Positions 39,417 through 52,125 of a DNA stretch of 64,000 nucleotides are shown here, one piece after another. The notes beneath the pieces are model-generated. The model did no database searches. It had not been told where the DNA came from and saw only the letters and a program-made list of their open reading frames with translations. The DNA is from Ficedula albicollis (Eukaryota > Chordata > Aves > Passeriformes > Muscicapidae). How positions within the stretch are numbered: position 1 is the stretch's first letter; each line of letters begins with the position of its first letter. Position numbers and translations under genes: made by a program. The stretch is taken from assembly GCF_000247815.1 (NCBI RefSeq), contig NC_021672.1, forward strand, positions 69,290,926-69,354,925, in the 5' to 3' direction.

Positions 39417-42400
39417 TTAAACAAAAAAAAAAAAAAAAAAAAAAGGTAATTTGAAAACAGGTTTGAAGATAACTAACCCCAAAATGTAGGAGTGGGTTTA
39501 TTGGGGTGCTTTTTTTATGTTCTAAAATGATGGCTGGTAAGTGATGGTGCATGAAAAGGATTTATTGCCTGCAATGCATTAATGAGCAATTTGCAGTCCC
39601 CTGAGAGTCACATTAAATCCAACCTGTCATACTGGAGTCTCCGGGTGAATTCTCCCTCCAGATGTCACCTGCACTTATCCTCCCCAACAGAGGAAGGGAG
39701 CCAGGGCTCCAGATTGTCATTTGAAGGCATTCCTGAGGATAATGGCTGGGGATTCCTAGCTGCAGGGCAGTGCTTTAGTTCAGCCAGCCGGCCCAAGGGG
39801 AGCTTTGCATGTTCAAAGAAGCCAGCTCCAGGCATCAGAAGGAAACAGAACACAGCCCACTGCCTGTGGTGTTCTCTCTGCAGAAGAAGGTAATAGCTTG
39901 AAGAGGGAGCAGGCTTTATCCCTTAAGAGGGAATGCCTTGGGCTTTTCTATTAACTGAGGCTTGGATTAAAGCCAGTACTCGTGTATTGGTAGGGTTTTC
40001 CTCCCCCACTCTGCACGTGTGTCACAGTTTCGATTGAAATAGGCAGAAACCACCACATTGTGGGCATGGAATCCTGTACCAAGCTCATTGCAAATTCACC
40101 CATCTCAGTGTGGAGGTAAAAAACATCAGCTCATGCCACAGAAGGGTTAGAGATGCTGCTACCAGGGGTTCTGTCACATATCCTAAATGTCCATCCAATA
40201 CGTGCTGCTTTGGAAAGGTTTTGAGCTACACTGGAAATAGGCAAGTCTCACTCCAAAGAAAGACCATCTGCAGAGAAAGGTGCCTGTATGACCCTATGGC
40301 ACTAATATCCACAAAATTTTGGACAAAGCACCACCCAGCCAGGTGCATCAGCCCAGTGCAACGAAAAGGTGCCTGTATGACCCTATGGCACTAATACCCA
40401 CAAAATTTTGGACAAAGCAACACCCAGCCAGGTGCATCAGCCCAGTGCAATGGTGCAGCTTGTGCTGATCTCAGCTCCCAGCTAATCCACATCTGGCACA
40501 TGGACTGAGAAAGCTCCTGCCAGCTGGGAGAGCACCACACTTGTCACTTGGGATTGATAATGGGGTGCTCATCGAGCACCCTCCCTCAGGCATGCAGCAG
40601 CACCTACCCTGGGCCAGCAGCATCATCCCTGGCACGATGATGAGTGCCAGAGCCAGGAGTTTGACCACGGAGAGAGCCGTCTGCAGCCGCGCACTCCAGG
40701 TGACACTCCAGGAGTTGAGGGTCAGGACCATGTCTGGAGAGAAAAGCACACTGCTGCAGCTGCAGCCTGTGCTCAACACACACAGGAAAAAACACAGCAG
40801 CTCTCCCTGCCCTAGGGATGCTGGGGAAGGCTGCATCTTTGTGCCTTAGAGAGGATGACTGGGGTGAGAGGTGTCAGAACTCATTGGTGTGGTCCAGCAC
40901 ACGGTGTTTAAAGAGGGAGCTGACTTAAAAGGGAGCAGGAATCTGGTTTCTGCTGGGTGATCCACACCTGCCTGGAGGAAAGGTGTGGGACATCTCAGCA
41001 GCCCACTTCACAGCATTCCCTGTGCCAGTCTGGAGAAGGCAGTACAGCTTCACGGGCTGGATGCACCAGGAGAGGGGTCCAACACCTCAAGTCTTACACC
41101 TACAACTCATGTGGCTTTTGCACTATTACACATAGGGTTTTTCTGCTCCCACACCTGGCAAAATCCCCCTACCCAGGGCTCCAGCTGGTCAACAGGGAGG
41201 CCCATTCCCCTTCCTAGAGGATGTAGTGGCCCAACACCATCACCTTGAACCAGAACATTGTGGTTAACAGCAGAGCTAAGGCAGAACCCTTATCCCACAG
41301 CTGTCCCAGGAAATAACACCCCATAAATGGTGCTGGTCTAGAGCAGAAAGGCCAGGATGGACAGTCCCAGAAGGGTTAGTACTTACAGTAGCCCAGGAGA
41401 GACACAAGCTTCACTGCAGGGACAGGGGCAGCACAGGGGGCGAAGAAAGGCTCCAGCATGTAGCGCCCAAATGCCAGGGAAACCACAGCACTGTTGGCAG
41501 GCCTGGAGTGGGGAGGAACCAGCACAGACTGCTCTGAGGATGGCTGAAAAATAACATGAGGTAAAGCTGCACAAAACTTGGGAAGGGGAGCAAGTTTCCC
41601 TGACTGGTTTAATCCTCTCACCCATGCAGATGTTCAACTCCCATCGAGTTTTTCTCAGTAAATGGGTTAAAAACCGCGTGCTGCAAAATGATTAATTTCC
41701 AACTTGAAAGAAGAAGTTGAGATTAATCATACTGAGCAGTGCAAGTGTAGCTCATATGTTCTGCTTCATCTAAGCTTATATGAAGGATACAGGTTATTGA
41801 GAGGTGAGGATTTCCTTTTTAATGTTAAAAAAAGAAGTAGTTCACAGTTTTATTAATTATTTAATTTGGGGCTAAGCCAGGAAATTGTCTCCACTTTCTG
41901 AATCTGGAGAAACCAAAGAAGTTTCACACTGAAAACAGAAGATCTGAGATAAATCTGGCATCTATTGTCAGTGTCAAATATACCACAGCTCTTGGGGAAT
42001 ATGGGCCAGGGGAAAAGAGAGATATTCTTCAAGTACAGAGCACATTTAACATTTGTAACAATTTCCACATTGCATCTTCTTCCTTTTATCACTGAAAAAT
42101 CTTCAAAAATCATTCAGCTTGTTTCTACTCTTTCCTTTACAAACTGCCAGGACTGTTACCTGGTGCCACATCTTCTGGTATTTTAAATTATCACTGCATC
42201 TAGGAAGAGGCAAGTAAACCAAAATCTCTTACCTGATAGCAAAAAACTCTGCCCACAGGAATAAGAAGCTTGGCAGAGGCCCTAGAGTCTCCAAAATGTA
42301 GATGTAATGTCCTCCAGACTTGGTGATTCTTGTTCCAAGCTCTGCATAACTCAAGGCACCTGGAAAAATTCAGGTAGAAATGTACCAAGTGAATAATCCC

Positions 42401-44987
42401 AGGGCTTTTCCCTTTTCTATGTGATTCTTTAGGGATTAAACAAATCAATTTAAAATAAGTAGTGAACGAGAGGAAGAAAAAGAGGTTTAACAGAACCACT
42501 TTTCCCTATTTTTTTTCCACTACCAGGTTTGAAGTAAGTTTTGAAGTGATTGGCTTCCCTGCCAGGTGGAAAGAAATTCCCTATTTTGTGGTTAATGTTA
42601 CAACATTCCCATGGGAGCTCTGAAGAAGGGTGTGTGATAGAAATGCTGCACAGAGCTACAAGAGGTTTCATTTGAAAGATACCTGGATTCTTGCCTCTCC
42701 TCACAGTTAGTCTGGTGAATGGTGCTTACAAAGCAGCTCCAGCAGCTCAGCCTCCAGCCATGGCTGAACTGCTCATTCCAATCATATTTTGGCTCCCAGG
42801 CCACATCCTTGTGTCCTTATCTTGCATCTTCACATAAATCCCTTCCCTCCCTTCAATCCAGTGGTGACATGGCCATGCCTCCAAGTCCCATGGCAGCCAT
42901 GTAGGATGGTGACAACCTCAATGTTTCCTGCCTCCCTGCTGGAAAATTTGTGCAGAACTCCTGTTCAAATGTAGGCAGACAGTTCATCTCCTTTATTCCA
43001 GAGGGTCCCTTTAAATGCTTCAAGCAGGCATGTAAGTATGTTGCTGAACTCATGCAATGGGACTTGTATATATGCCCCACTTGAAAGAAAAAAAAGGCAT
43101 AAAGGAGAGCAGGGCTTTTAAATATACTCCAAAAAAGTGCCAGAGAAATGATCAGGGGAGGTCATCCAGCTGATTAAAAGGATGAACAAACCAACAAATC
43201 CAGCTACAAAATGCAATCACTTGATAAAGAGATTCCCAAGGCTCTTCCAGCAGAGTGTATCAAAGGATGCTGGAGAGGGAGAAACCTTTCCAAGTGCAGA
43301 GCTTGGCTATGTGATTACACATCACACACATTAGCATTTACTGCTCTGCTTGGTTAAAAGAAACACCATGCTCCCATTATATTGTCAGCTTTTCTTTAAG
43401 CACAAGTATGTAATTCACCAAGCAACCACACAAAGGTTGCAATTTGAAATATTGGTACTCATATGCTAAGAGCAGGAACAACTTCTTGCCTTATTAACAA
43501 TTGAATGTCTCGATTTCTAAACTTGCATGTACATGCCACAGTGTCAAAGTGGGTTTTTTTCATATGGAGTATTTATCCTTTCTTGCTTTTTGTTTTATTT
43601 TGGGGGGTTTTTTTGTTTGTTTGTTGTTGTTATTGTTGCTATTTTTTTAGTAAGTTACAGCAGAAGAAGAATGTTAAAGTCACCCACTGTAATAAGCATC
43701 AGATTTCTCTCCTGAAATAGCAGGTTGCCCTAATAGCACCTTCAGAGAGTTTCTGAGATGGTGATTTTACACAGTTAATGAAAGAAACTAAATGCCATGT
43801 GTTTATCCACTTATCAGAGCTATGTTATTTCAAAAGAACTAGAATGAAACTGCCATCAAAACGACAACCCTTTGTGAGAAAAGACTGCTATTAAATGGCA
43901 GAAATGAAGCCAATAGCAACACACAGAAAGTGGGGCAGCATCAGGCACCTCCACACCATTTCTTACACCCAACACCCACCCATTGTTGTTATTGTTGCTA
44001 TTTTTTTAGTAAGTTACAGCAGAAGAAGAATGTTAAAGTCACCCACTGTAATAAGCATCAGATTTCTCTCCTGAAATAGCAGGTTGCCCTAATAGCACCT
44101 TCAGAGAGTTTCTGAGATGGTGATTTTACACAGTTAATGAAAGAAACTAAATGCCATGTGTTTATCCACTTATCAGAGCTATGTTATTTCAAAAGAACTA
44201 GAATGAAACTGCCATCAAAACGACAACCCTTTGTGAGAAAAGACTGCTATTAAATGGCAGAAATGAAGCCAATAGCAACACACAGAAAGTGGGGCAGCAT
44301 CAGGCACCCCCACACCCTTTCTTACACCCAACACCCACCCTGGGCTGGTGCATACCCTGCAGCCCCCCCAGGAATTCTGCTCCAGAACTATTTCCTCTGA
44401 CAGAAAGGGGGTCCCATGTGCCATACTGGGACTCTCCCATCCTACTCTCTTCGCAGTGTCTGTGAAAAGTGTCTTTTCTACCTTACAGAAGGAGTCTCCT
44501 CATTCTCTCCCAGCTTTCCTGGCACAGACCATGCTGTCTCCATGTGCAGTCACTGTCACTCCCCTGCATGGACTTGTACATGAATTGATACTCACAGACC
44601 ATAAGTGGAAGCTGGAAGTTTATCCATTACCCCAAGAAAATAATTTGAACTGAAAACTCCTAATGACCATCCCCTGCCCTCTTAAACCTTTGTTGCAGTA
44701 TGAAGCAGGAATTTTGGGTCTATTCATCTCCCAGCTTTCTAAACACAAAAATGCCCAGGTGCTTAAGCAAAGGCTGCCAAAGCTCAGCACTCACCAAACA
44801 TGGAGAGGAGCCCACAGGAGAACCAGACAACCAGGGAGAATCCCACACTGCCAGAGTTCTGCAGCACTCCCTTGGGGGAAATGAAGATGCCACTGCCAAC
44901 CATGCTGCCAATGAGCAGTGAGAAAGCCCTCAGCAGAGTTATCTTTTTCCTCAGGAAGATTGCCTCTTCTTTCTTCTCTTTCCCCAT
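30975..44987 (-). CDS. SLC7A11-like: xCT-like cystine/glutamate exchanger light chain (SLC7A11 paralog), complete 12-exon CDS
   Basis: Twelve exons join in one frame to 473 residues: 44795-44987, 42233-42359, 41387-41502, 40608-40733, 38090-38189, 37960-38004, 37654-37777, 37243-37346, 35229-35325, 34214-34363, 31844-32018, 30975-31039. All junctions are GT/AG. The start is in a strong Kozak context (GCCATGG), with an in-frame TAG 12 nt upstream. The family is the 12-helix plasma-membrane light chain that pairs with SLC3A2. Visible family marks are [14 protein letters not shown] in helix 1, the cysteine in EPFFAPC (the SLC3A2 disulfide, human C158), R in AIRPAN (R135), K in SVVKLLA (K198), C in SCFGTMNGG (C327) and R in [10 protein letters not shown] (R396). 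Residue numbers are from knowledge of human xCT. The N-terminus is about 28 residues shorter than human xCT (501 aa). By eye the match is well over half but lower than expected for a bird SLC7A11 ortholog, so a paralog is inferred. Substrate cannot be proved from sequence. Confidence 0.9.
32930..33120. promoter_or_regulatory. Intragenic CpG island in intron 10 of the xCT-like gene
   Basis: A cluster of CpGs (for example CCGGGGACGGCCCGGGTGCG) lies between coding exons 10 and 11 of the transporter. No exon could be tied to it. It may be an alternative or antisense promoter, or an orphan island. Confidence 0.5.
34395..34562. repeat. Tandem duplication, period 84 bp
   Basis: Two copies starting AAAGCCAAGGATAACC, located about 30 bp upstream (gene sense) of transporter coding exon 10. 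The copies differ at a few bases. Confidence 0.93.
37100..37222. repeat. Tandem duplication, period 62 bp
   Basis: TGCCTGGGTAATTGCACAGA occurs at 37100 and 37162. The array ends about 20 bp after the donor of transporter exon 8 (gene sense). Confidence 0.92.
39362..39445. repeat. 55-bp poly-C run followed by poly-A
   Basis: Fifty-five uninterrupted C bases (39362-39416), then TTAAACA and about 23 A bases, in an intron of the xCT-like gene. Long C homopolymers are rare in vertebrate DNA. The tract may be a real i-motif/G-quadruplex former, or a sequencing or gap-filling artefact. Proline- or glycine-run frames across it are not genes. Confidence 0.95.
40276..40452. repeat. Tandem duplication, period 89 bp
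   Basis: Two copies starting AAAGGTGCCTGTATGACCC at 40276 and 40365, in the intron after transporter exon 4. Confidence 0.93.
43624..44341. repeat. Two-copy tandem duplication, period 359 bp
   Basis: Near-identical copies at 43624-43982 and 43983-44341 within intron 1 of the xCT-like gene. The unit includes TTGTTGTTATTG and ends in ACACCCACCC. No gene content. Confidence 0.95.
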
Positions 44988-45059
44988 GGCTTTCTTCTAA
45001 TCACAGGGAAATGTCCCACATTCAGAAGCCACAGTCTCCCAAGGGTCTTCAAGGCTCAC
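44988..45059 (-). other. 5' UTR segment and splice junction of the xCT-like gene
   Basis: Upstream of the start codon the minus strand carries an in-frame TAG, then a pyrimidine-rich tract ending TTACAG directly followed by GTGAGC. As an acceptor this would put a non-coding first exon further upstream, as in SLC7A11. The same bases also read as a donor (CAG/GTGAGC), so the direction is ambiguous. No promoter was found above it. Confidence 0.4.
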
Positions 45060-45132
45060 CTGTAAGACAAGGAGTTAGGGATTCAAAGATCTGCTTTCTG
45101 GACAAATTTGGTTTTTTTCAGTACCTGGACAA

Positions 45133-45486
45133 GAACTGTTGAACCTGTTCTGCTCAGCTGCAGGAAGTACCAGTTAAAGCACAGGTGCATAGAACTGTTG
45201 AACCTGTTCTGCTCAGCTGCAGGAAGTACCAGTTAAAGCACAGGTGCATAGAACTGTTGAACCTGTTCTGCTCAGCTGCAGGAAGTACCAGTTAAAGCAC
45301 AGGTGCATAGAACTGTTGAACCTGTTCTGCTCAGCTGCAGGAAGTACCAGTTAAAGCACAGGTGCATAGAACTGTTGAACCTGTTCTGCTCAGCTGCAGG
45401 AAGTACCAGTTAAAGCACAGGTGCATAGAACTGTTGAACCTGTTCTGCTCAGCTGCAGGAAGTACCAGTTAAAGCACAGGTGCATA
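45133..45486. repeat. 59-bp minisatellite, six copies
   Basis: Units begin at 45133, 45192, 45251, 45310, 45369 and 45428. They are essentially identical (GAACTGTTGAACCTG to GCACAGGTGCATA). The array ends about 145 bp upstream of the transporter start codon, in its 5' leader or first intron. The copies abut without spacers. Confidence 0.97.
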
Positions 45487-46105
45487 GAACACCCTTGGTA
45501 TCATCTCTCTCATCAGCACAGCTCCCAAGAGACACTTTTAAGTGTTTTCTTCTTCTTCTTCCAGGCAGCACAGAGCTTTACATGTTGCATGCCAGCCACA
45601 CCTCAGGATGATTCCCAAATTTGACTTTGAGTAATGCCAGATTGCCCAGACTGGAACTGGCCAGCTTAGGGTTAATTTCATGGGATCTAATATGGGGATA
45701 CATTGATTTCAGAAAACAGATTTAAACTGGCAGAAAACAGATTTAAAGTTGCCAACTAACAATCAATACCTTGAGAATCTCTGAGGTCAGAAAAACATTA
45801 AGCTACATTAGTTGGTTCACAGAGAGGATTTAAGCTTTTTTAACTTCCTACCCTTGCTGAATGAATTAGCCCTGGTTTTCTCCCTAGAGCTCCATTTTAT
45901 CATTTATCCATTATCTCAATACAGTGTCAAGCTTTTTTGCTTTCAAAGTATTGAAGAGTCAGGAATAAGTACTTTTTACAATTGTAAGAGAGCTGAGTCA
46001 TTACTAACAGACATGCCATTTCTTCTATTAATATCAAAAATTCCTTGGTTAGAACAGCAGCGGTGAAGTTTTTCCTAGAAAAGAAGGAACTTCAGACACT
46101 TCAGG

Positions 46106-46253
46106 GAGCATGAATTGATCCAGATTTAGTTTTCACAAACTGCAGCAACCTCCCACTTCCCCTCCTTCCTCTCCTGTCTGAGCATGAATTGATCCAGATT
46201 TAGTTTTCACATACTGCAGCAACCTCCCACTTCCCCTCCTTCCCCTCCTGTCC
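46106..46253. repeat. Tandem duplication, period 74 bp
   Basis: Two copies starting GAGCATGAATTGATCCAG at 46106 and 46180, upstream of the transporter. Confidence 0.93.
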
Positions 46254-49180
46254 CTCTCTATCACCCCTAAATCAACAACTTCACCAAGAAACTCACCTTT
46301 TGCTTAGGCAGGTAAGGCGAATTCAGGTCAGTTACTACAACATAATTTGCTGTAGCAAACCTGTCTGTAGTTTTCCTAATAGCAAGGTAGAACTTTTACA
46401 CCAGTAATTAATCCCTGGTGGAGCAGGCAAGACAAGTCTGGAGTAGATCATTTGGCTCTTGCATCCCCAACAATGCTGACACACTCAGCTTCAGTGCTTT
46501 TATTTTCATTATTCTAAAATTGCATTATGGTGAATATCGGCCCCAGCCCCATGGCTGCAGATTATTGCAAAGTTACACTTTAGGTAAGACCCTATTTTAT
46601 GGGTTTCTTGAAACATTTAGTAATTGCAGTGGTGTGTCCACAAGGAGACAGTGGTCACCTCTAGAAGCAGAAATTGCTTTCTTGGTAGAGAGATTAAAAT
46701 GTTTCCCTAACTTTGAGGGGACAATTCTTGTTACTACTCACCCACAATACTTCTTTGCATGCCCTGTGTAAACTCAGTGAAACCAAGGTCTTTTCTCCCC
46801 CATCCCCAGCTCTTTTCCCACCTGGAAGCAGGGTCAACACTTTCTCTGCACACATATGAGAAGCACATGCAGAAAGCCCTTTCTCCTGCCAGCAGCATGA
46901 GCTGCTTTCTCTGAGATTGTGCCAAGCCTGCACAAGCCTCTTCTCAATCAAACCAGCCAAGTTTAGTTATTAAACCTCTAATGAGTCCCATAGGACTCCT
47001 TAAGACTCAGATGGGTCACATCAGCCTCATCTGCTCCCACAGAGCTGCTCCTCAGAGTCCCAAAACCTCCCAGGGCTGCTCTGGAAGAGCAGGGGTAGAG
47101 CCCTGGGAGCCTCCCAACCCCTGAGCTGCAGTTCCTCAGACACCAATGAATTACCTGAATGCTGAATACCCATCTGGTCTGGTGTTTCTCAGCTGAAATG
47201 AGACCTGCACAGCATTCATTGGCAGGGGTGAAACTCAGAGCCTCAGCGACTGAGAGCAAACTGCAGAGGGATGCTGGGCACAGCTACATCTACAGCACCA
47301 TTTGGAGGTAATTAAAAGTGCACTTATCTGTTTGGCTGGGTTTTAAACCAAGCGGGTGCATTTACAGTCCATCAGACTCCCATTTCTGCTGGGATCCCGA
47401 AGCAGCAGAAGACAGCGTCTCTTTGCAGGCTCTGAAATCACACAGAGAGAGCAGGGGAGGAAGAAAAAAGCAGGGGAGGAAAAAAAAAAAAAAAAAAAAG
47501 GAGAGATCAAATCAAATTTACAGACCAGGTTAATGATCCAAAGCAAACACCAAACGCCGTACTTCTGTCCCCATTCTTTTTTCTTTTTTTTTTTTTTAAT
47601 ACTACTGCCATGCAAAAGTATGTGGAGATAAAACAATCCAGTCCAGTAAATTTGAAAAACATGAAGTGAATCAGTACTTGTTCCAGAAGTGGTTGAAGGA
47701 GGAGGAAAAAGGATGGAAATGGGAAAAAAATATAAAGAGTAACAGAAAGCTGTTGAATAGAACTTCAAAGAGTCACCTAGCAGAGCCTACAGCCCAGAGA
47801 GACCATTCCTGCCTGCTCAGCTTTCCAGCTACATTCCAGCACCAGGCACATTAAAATTCAGGGATGTTAATCCTTGTGGCAATGCTTAAGAATATTCACA
47901 ATGTGCTTAGCACAAAGGAAACAGCCAAAGCTGCTTTGACTTAAAGGATAGGCTCAAATCCTTCTTGTCCCAAAATGCAGTACCTTTACATGAGAGAGAT
48001 CATCAGTCAGCAGGGCTGGAGAAAAACACTGCTCAAACCTATTTCACATCACATATACTGGATCTTTCCTTCCTTGTTCTTCATTTGCACCGATTTTATT
48101 GTTGGTTTGAGGTTTTTTAGCTGTTAATCTTACCTCACAAGCACTGGAGAGGGAGGAGACAGGCGTGAGGAGAGAATCATGTCTGTCACTCGTAGTGGTG
48201 AAGCCCCAGCCAAGAGCAGGACCCACTGTGCTCAGCACAGAGGCAGAGTGGATGTTACTCTGATAAAACAGCTAGTGAGATAAACAAGCAAGCTGGAAAA
48301 AGAGGGGGGGGAGACAGCATCATTCTCAGCTGGGAGCTGAGACCTAGAACAAGTGACCTTTCTCCTCCCATCATGCAGGGAGTGTGGCATCCCTGGGAAA
48401 GCAGACCAGAGTCCCACTTCAGTGAGCTACCCCTTAAAATCACCCCAGCTACTAGGGAATATTCCTAAATATTTACAGCTGTATTTTCCTTGCATCCTCA
48501 ATCAATATCATATAGCCAAGAACAGGTTAACCCCTTCCTTTTCCTTCTTCAAAAGATCAAACTATTCCTTGCAGTCTCGCTGTTTGTTCTTTTTCCATGC
48601 CAAAAATGTCACTCCACTTCAATGTCTACCACAAGGCACAGAATCTAACTAAATAAAATCAGCAGTGAATGGGAGCTTTTTTATTCATGCATGAAAGTAA
48701 CATAAATAAGCTTTAATGAGGCTGGTGGTGGTCTGTTCTGGGAACTCAATCAGAAAATCTATTTAGGAGACCTGAGAGATGTTTGTTTATAGACCAAAAT
48801 GAGCACAAGAAACAGGCTGAAAGGACAAGACATGCAGCTCAACTTCTTTTCAGCATTCTACAGCTGGTTTGCCACCCTGGATAAGAAACCAAAAGGGACA
48901 GTAGTTATTAAATCAGGCTCAGGCTTGCAGCCCCAGATGTAGTAATAAATCCATGCAATTGCCTTAGGTGTAAATGTAAAAATAATTTCCATCGGCTTCT
49001 CTTTCTACAGAGTTTCACAAATATCATCTTGTGAACTGTCTATCAAAAGAGTACTATTTCCTAACACTTCTGTCTTAATGAAAAATTTTTGTTTTGCCTT
49101 GACAGCAAAATTGCTCTTGGCTCAGGTCACAGCACTTCCACCATCTCATTTGAGCATTTCCAGTTGTCCTTCACACAGGG

Positions 49181-49296
49181 GTGATTTCTTGGAAAACAGG
49201 CTGATGGTATGGTGAGTCTGGACCTCTTGATGATATGAGGGTGATTTGGAAAACAGGCTGATGGTATGGTGAGTCTGACCTCTTGATGATATGAGG
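49181..49296. repeat. Tandem duplication, period 59 bp
   Basis: Two copies starting GGTGATTT at 49181 and 49240, with small indels. The content is unrelated to the 59-bp minisatellite at 45.1 kb. Confidence 0.88.
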
Positions 49297-51924
49297 ATGA
49301 CCTTTTAACTGAGAACTTAAAAGTCTTGAATCCACACTTTGGCTAAAAATTGGACTAAACCAAGACAGAGGTTTTCAAGCAGCTAAATTCCTGTTGGCTT
49401 GAGAGTTCCTTCCTACCAGGATTTATATTCTACACCAACCTCAAAATTATTCATTATGACCAATCTGCCAAAGCAGATATTACAAATGGAGATGGTTTAT
49501 AACCATAGTGCTAATTGATTTCCAGGATGCACAGAGCATAAAACATCATCTCACTTTTCTGGGCTTTCGATATTAACTCCCCATTCAGCTGCCACAAGGA
49601 ACATGCTCTTGTGTGTACCCAGAACTGATTTCCCATTAATGTTGTTGTGCAGGAACATTTCATGAGTATTTCTTCCTCACATGTTGCCAGTGACATGGAA
49701 AATACAAACCTGAAGAGAGGCACACCTGGTTAAAAAGGACTCCAATCTTCTTCTACAGCACCAGCTATTAAAGGCTGTCAGAAAAGTGCATCCTTGTATG
49801 ATGAACTAAGGTGATTCCTTTTTCTTACCAGCAGGGAATACCCAAGGCCCTTGCCTCTCAGCCCATCAGATCCAAAGGAGCAACAGCACCCAGAGCACCA
49901 GGCACTGGAGCACATGAATCCTAGGAAAACAAAGAAACAAAACACTTAACAAGAGACTGTCTCACACAGTTGTGTGTCCTGAGGCAAACATCTTGGCTCA
50001 CATTATCTCTAGTGGGGCACAGTGCAGGGAAGTGTCCTCAGGGCTTTGTTCTTTTGTGGACAGTCCTCCAAGCAGCAAGCTGTTTTCACTCTCCAGATCA
50101 GCCCTCCTCCCTGGAACAAGACAATTTGTCCTATTCAAAACTGTTTTCTTAGCTGCCTAAGACAGAACGCAAACAAAAATAAATCTAAACATTTCTAGCA
50201 GAAGACACCCAACAGAGAAGCCTAATGCTGTAGCAAAGTACAGCCAAACTTTCCCCAAATGAGAATTCTTCTCAAGCACTTCCAATTTAAAAAAAAAAAA
50301 AATCCATATAGAGAAACATTCCAATTTTTGGAATTTGGTTTGTGGCACTGCATCAGTGCTGAGGTCTGGGGTTTTGTTTGCCTTTGACCTGGAGCTGGGC
50401 AGTGCCAATGCTCAACAGCTCTTGCTCCTGCAGTGAAAATCCCTCCATCATCCAGGCTTTCATTTTACTTCAGGCCTTGGCTGAGGGCTATACAGGACAC
50501 TGCTTCCTAGCCACTGCATAGTGACTTAGAAAAAAAAACAAGTTTGAGAGACTCAGGCTGCTCTGTGGCAGCTTTTACTCATCCCTGGGGCTGTTGCTCT
50601 GCAGGGCTGCTAGGGTGGGGTCTCTATCAAGGCCAGTATTCCCATCAGCAATAGGCCAATGGCACCATCATCCAGAACCTGGTGGTGCTTTGGAGCTGCA
50701 GACTAATCCCTAAGCTTCCCTATAAATATTCTGCAAGAAGACACATTTCCTGAATGGGGGAAATGCCAAAATGGCCATGCTCATCACCAGCTTTCCTCAA
50801 AGAGAGGTAATTTTTCACTAATACCAGTTATTTTATCTTGTTATAGAGACAGCTCTCTCCTGGTGAAACTCCAGGAGAAAGAAGAAGCCCTCTGCTGCTT
50901 TTGTTGCTGTCAGATGGTGGGCCCCATGGATGGGGGTTCCAGATCTACCCTGCTTTAACCATCTGGAATGGAATCCTCTGAGAGCTGACTGATGTAATAA
51001 AATTCCTCTTTCCATATTGCTTCATATATTACATTAGCTTCCCCCCTAATCTCGCTGCAGTGCTGATGATTTATCACCTCAGCCCTCCAGATCCCCTCAG
51101 ACTCGACCTCAGTGCCTGGGTTTGCTCCTTCTCTTCCCACCTTCAAGGAATTAAAAAGAAAAGTTAGCCATGAAAAAACACCAACCCTGTACGCCTGCAT
51201 TAGTCACTCACTGTGATTGCTGCTCATGGTCTGATCCACAGTTAAACCTCAGTGTTTTATGCTAAATCACCCACTCTGGCACCTGAATCACACACAGCCC
51301 AGCCTCTGCCTTGATCATACCTCAGGGTGGGGGGAGTCTCTCCTTTTGGCCTTTCTGCTCAGCTGTTACCCATTTAATAAAATATAAGCCAAATATACAA
51401 TTCTGCTGGAAGGAACTTGTTTCCTTGTTAGGCCTTTATGGCTCTTACCCAGCAATTTTCAGGCAACGGGGATTTATGTTTTACTACGCAAAGTTTCAGA
51501 ATAATTCCTTGCCATTTTTCAGGCATCTGATGGAAGGAAGGGGAACAAGAAGGGTTTTCTCTGACCTCTGCCTCACCCTCCACGAGGCAGCACAGGAACA
51601 CAGGTCCTGCTCTGTCCTGGGCAACAGGGAGCAGTGACTTGAACAAAACAACACATATATTTTTATATAATATGACACCACATCATCCCAGGCAGTGCAG
51701 CCCCATCCCAGAGCCAGAGGGATGGCACCAGAAACTAATCAAACACCTAACTCATGTTTTTGCAGGTAACATACAGGTCACCCCCCCATTTTCACTTGTA
51801 TTTAGTGAGAATCAGATTCTAGGAACAAGCATGTCAACAAAACCAGGTCAACATGCTCACTGAGAAGGTTAAGTCAACAAGGGCGTGTTTATTCAATTTT
51901 AATGTAAGTACAGTAATGGAAGCA

Positions 51925-52125
51925 TCTGCAGGGAAGGATCTCTGGGTGCCTCTGTCTCCCATAAGAAGCAGAATGGTTGCCAACACTGGCTCAGGTCATC
52001 CCTTGCTTTGTCTAGCCAAGTCTTAAACCCTTCCAGAGTCCCTGACCTCTCCTGGTACCCTGTTCCAGTGCTGCTCCACTGCCCTGTGGCAGAGCATCCC
52101 AAAACTGCTTGTGGCTTCCTCCGCA
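51925..52125 (-). mobile_element. Possible diverged CR1 fragment
   Basis: The run AAGTCTTAAACCCTTCCAGAG, followed by CCTGTTCCAGTGCTGCTCCACTG spacing, resembles the central part of reverse-complement CR1 3' tails. The flanks are too diverged to be sure. Confidence 0.4.

Noticed and set aside
39116..39552. Frames with long proline or glycine runs
   Set aside because: They are translations of the poly-C tract inside an intron.
45133..45486. CRISPR-like array
   Set aside because: The 59-bp units abut each other with no spacers, in an animal genome. It is a minisatellite.
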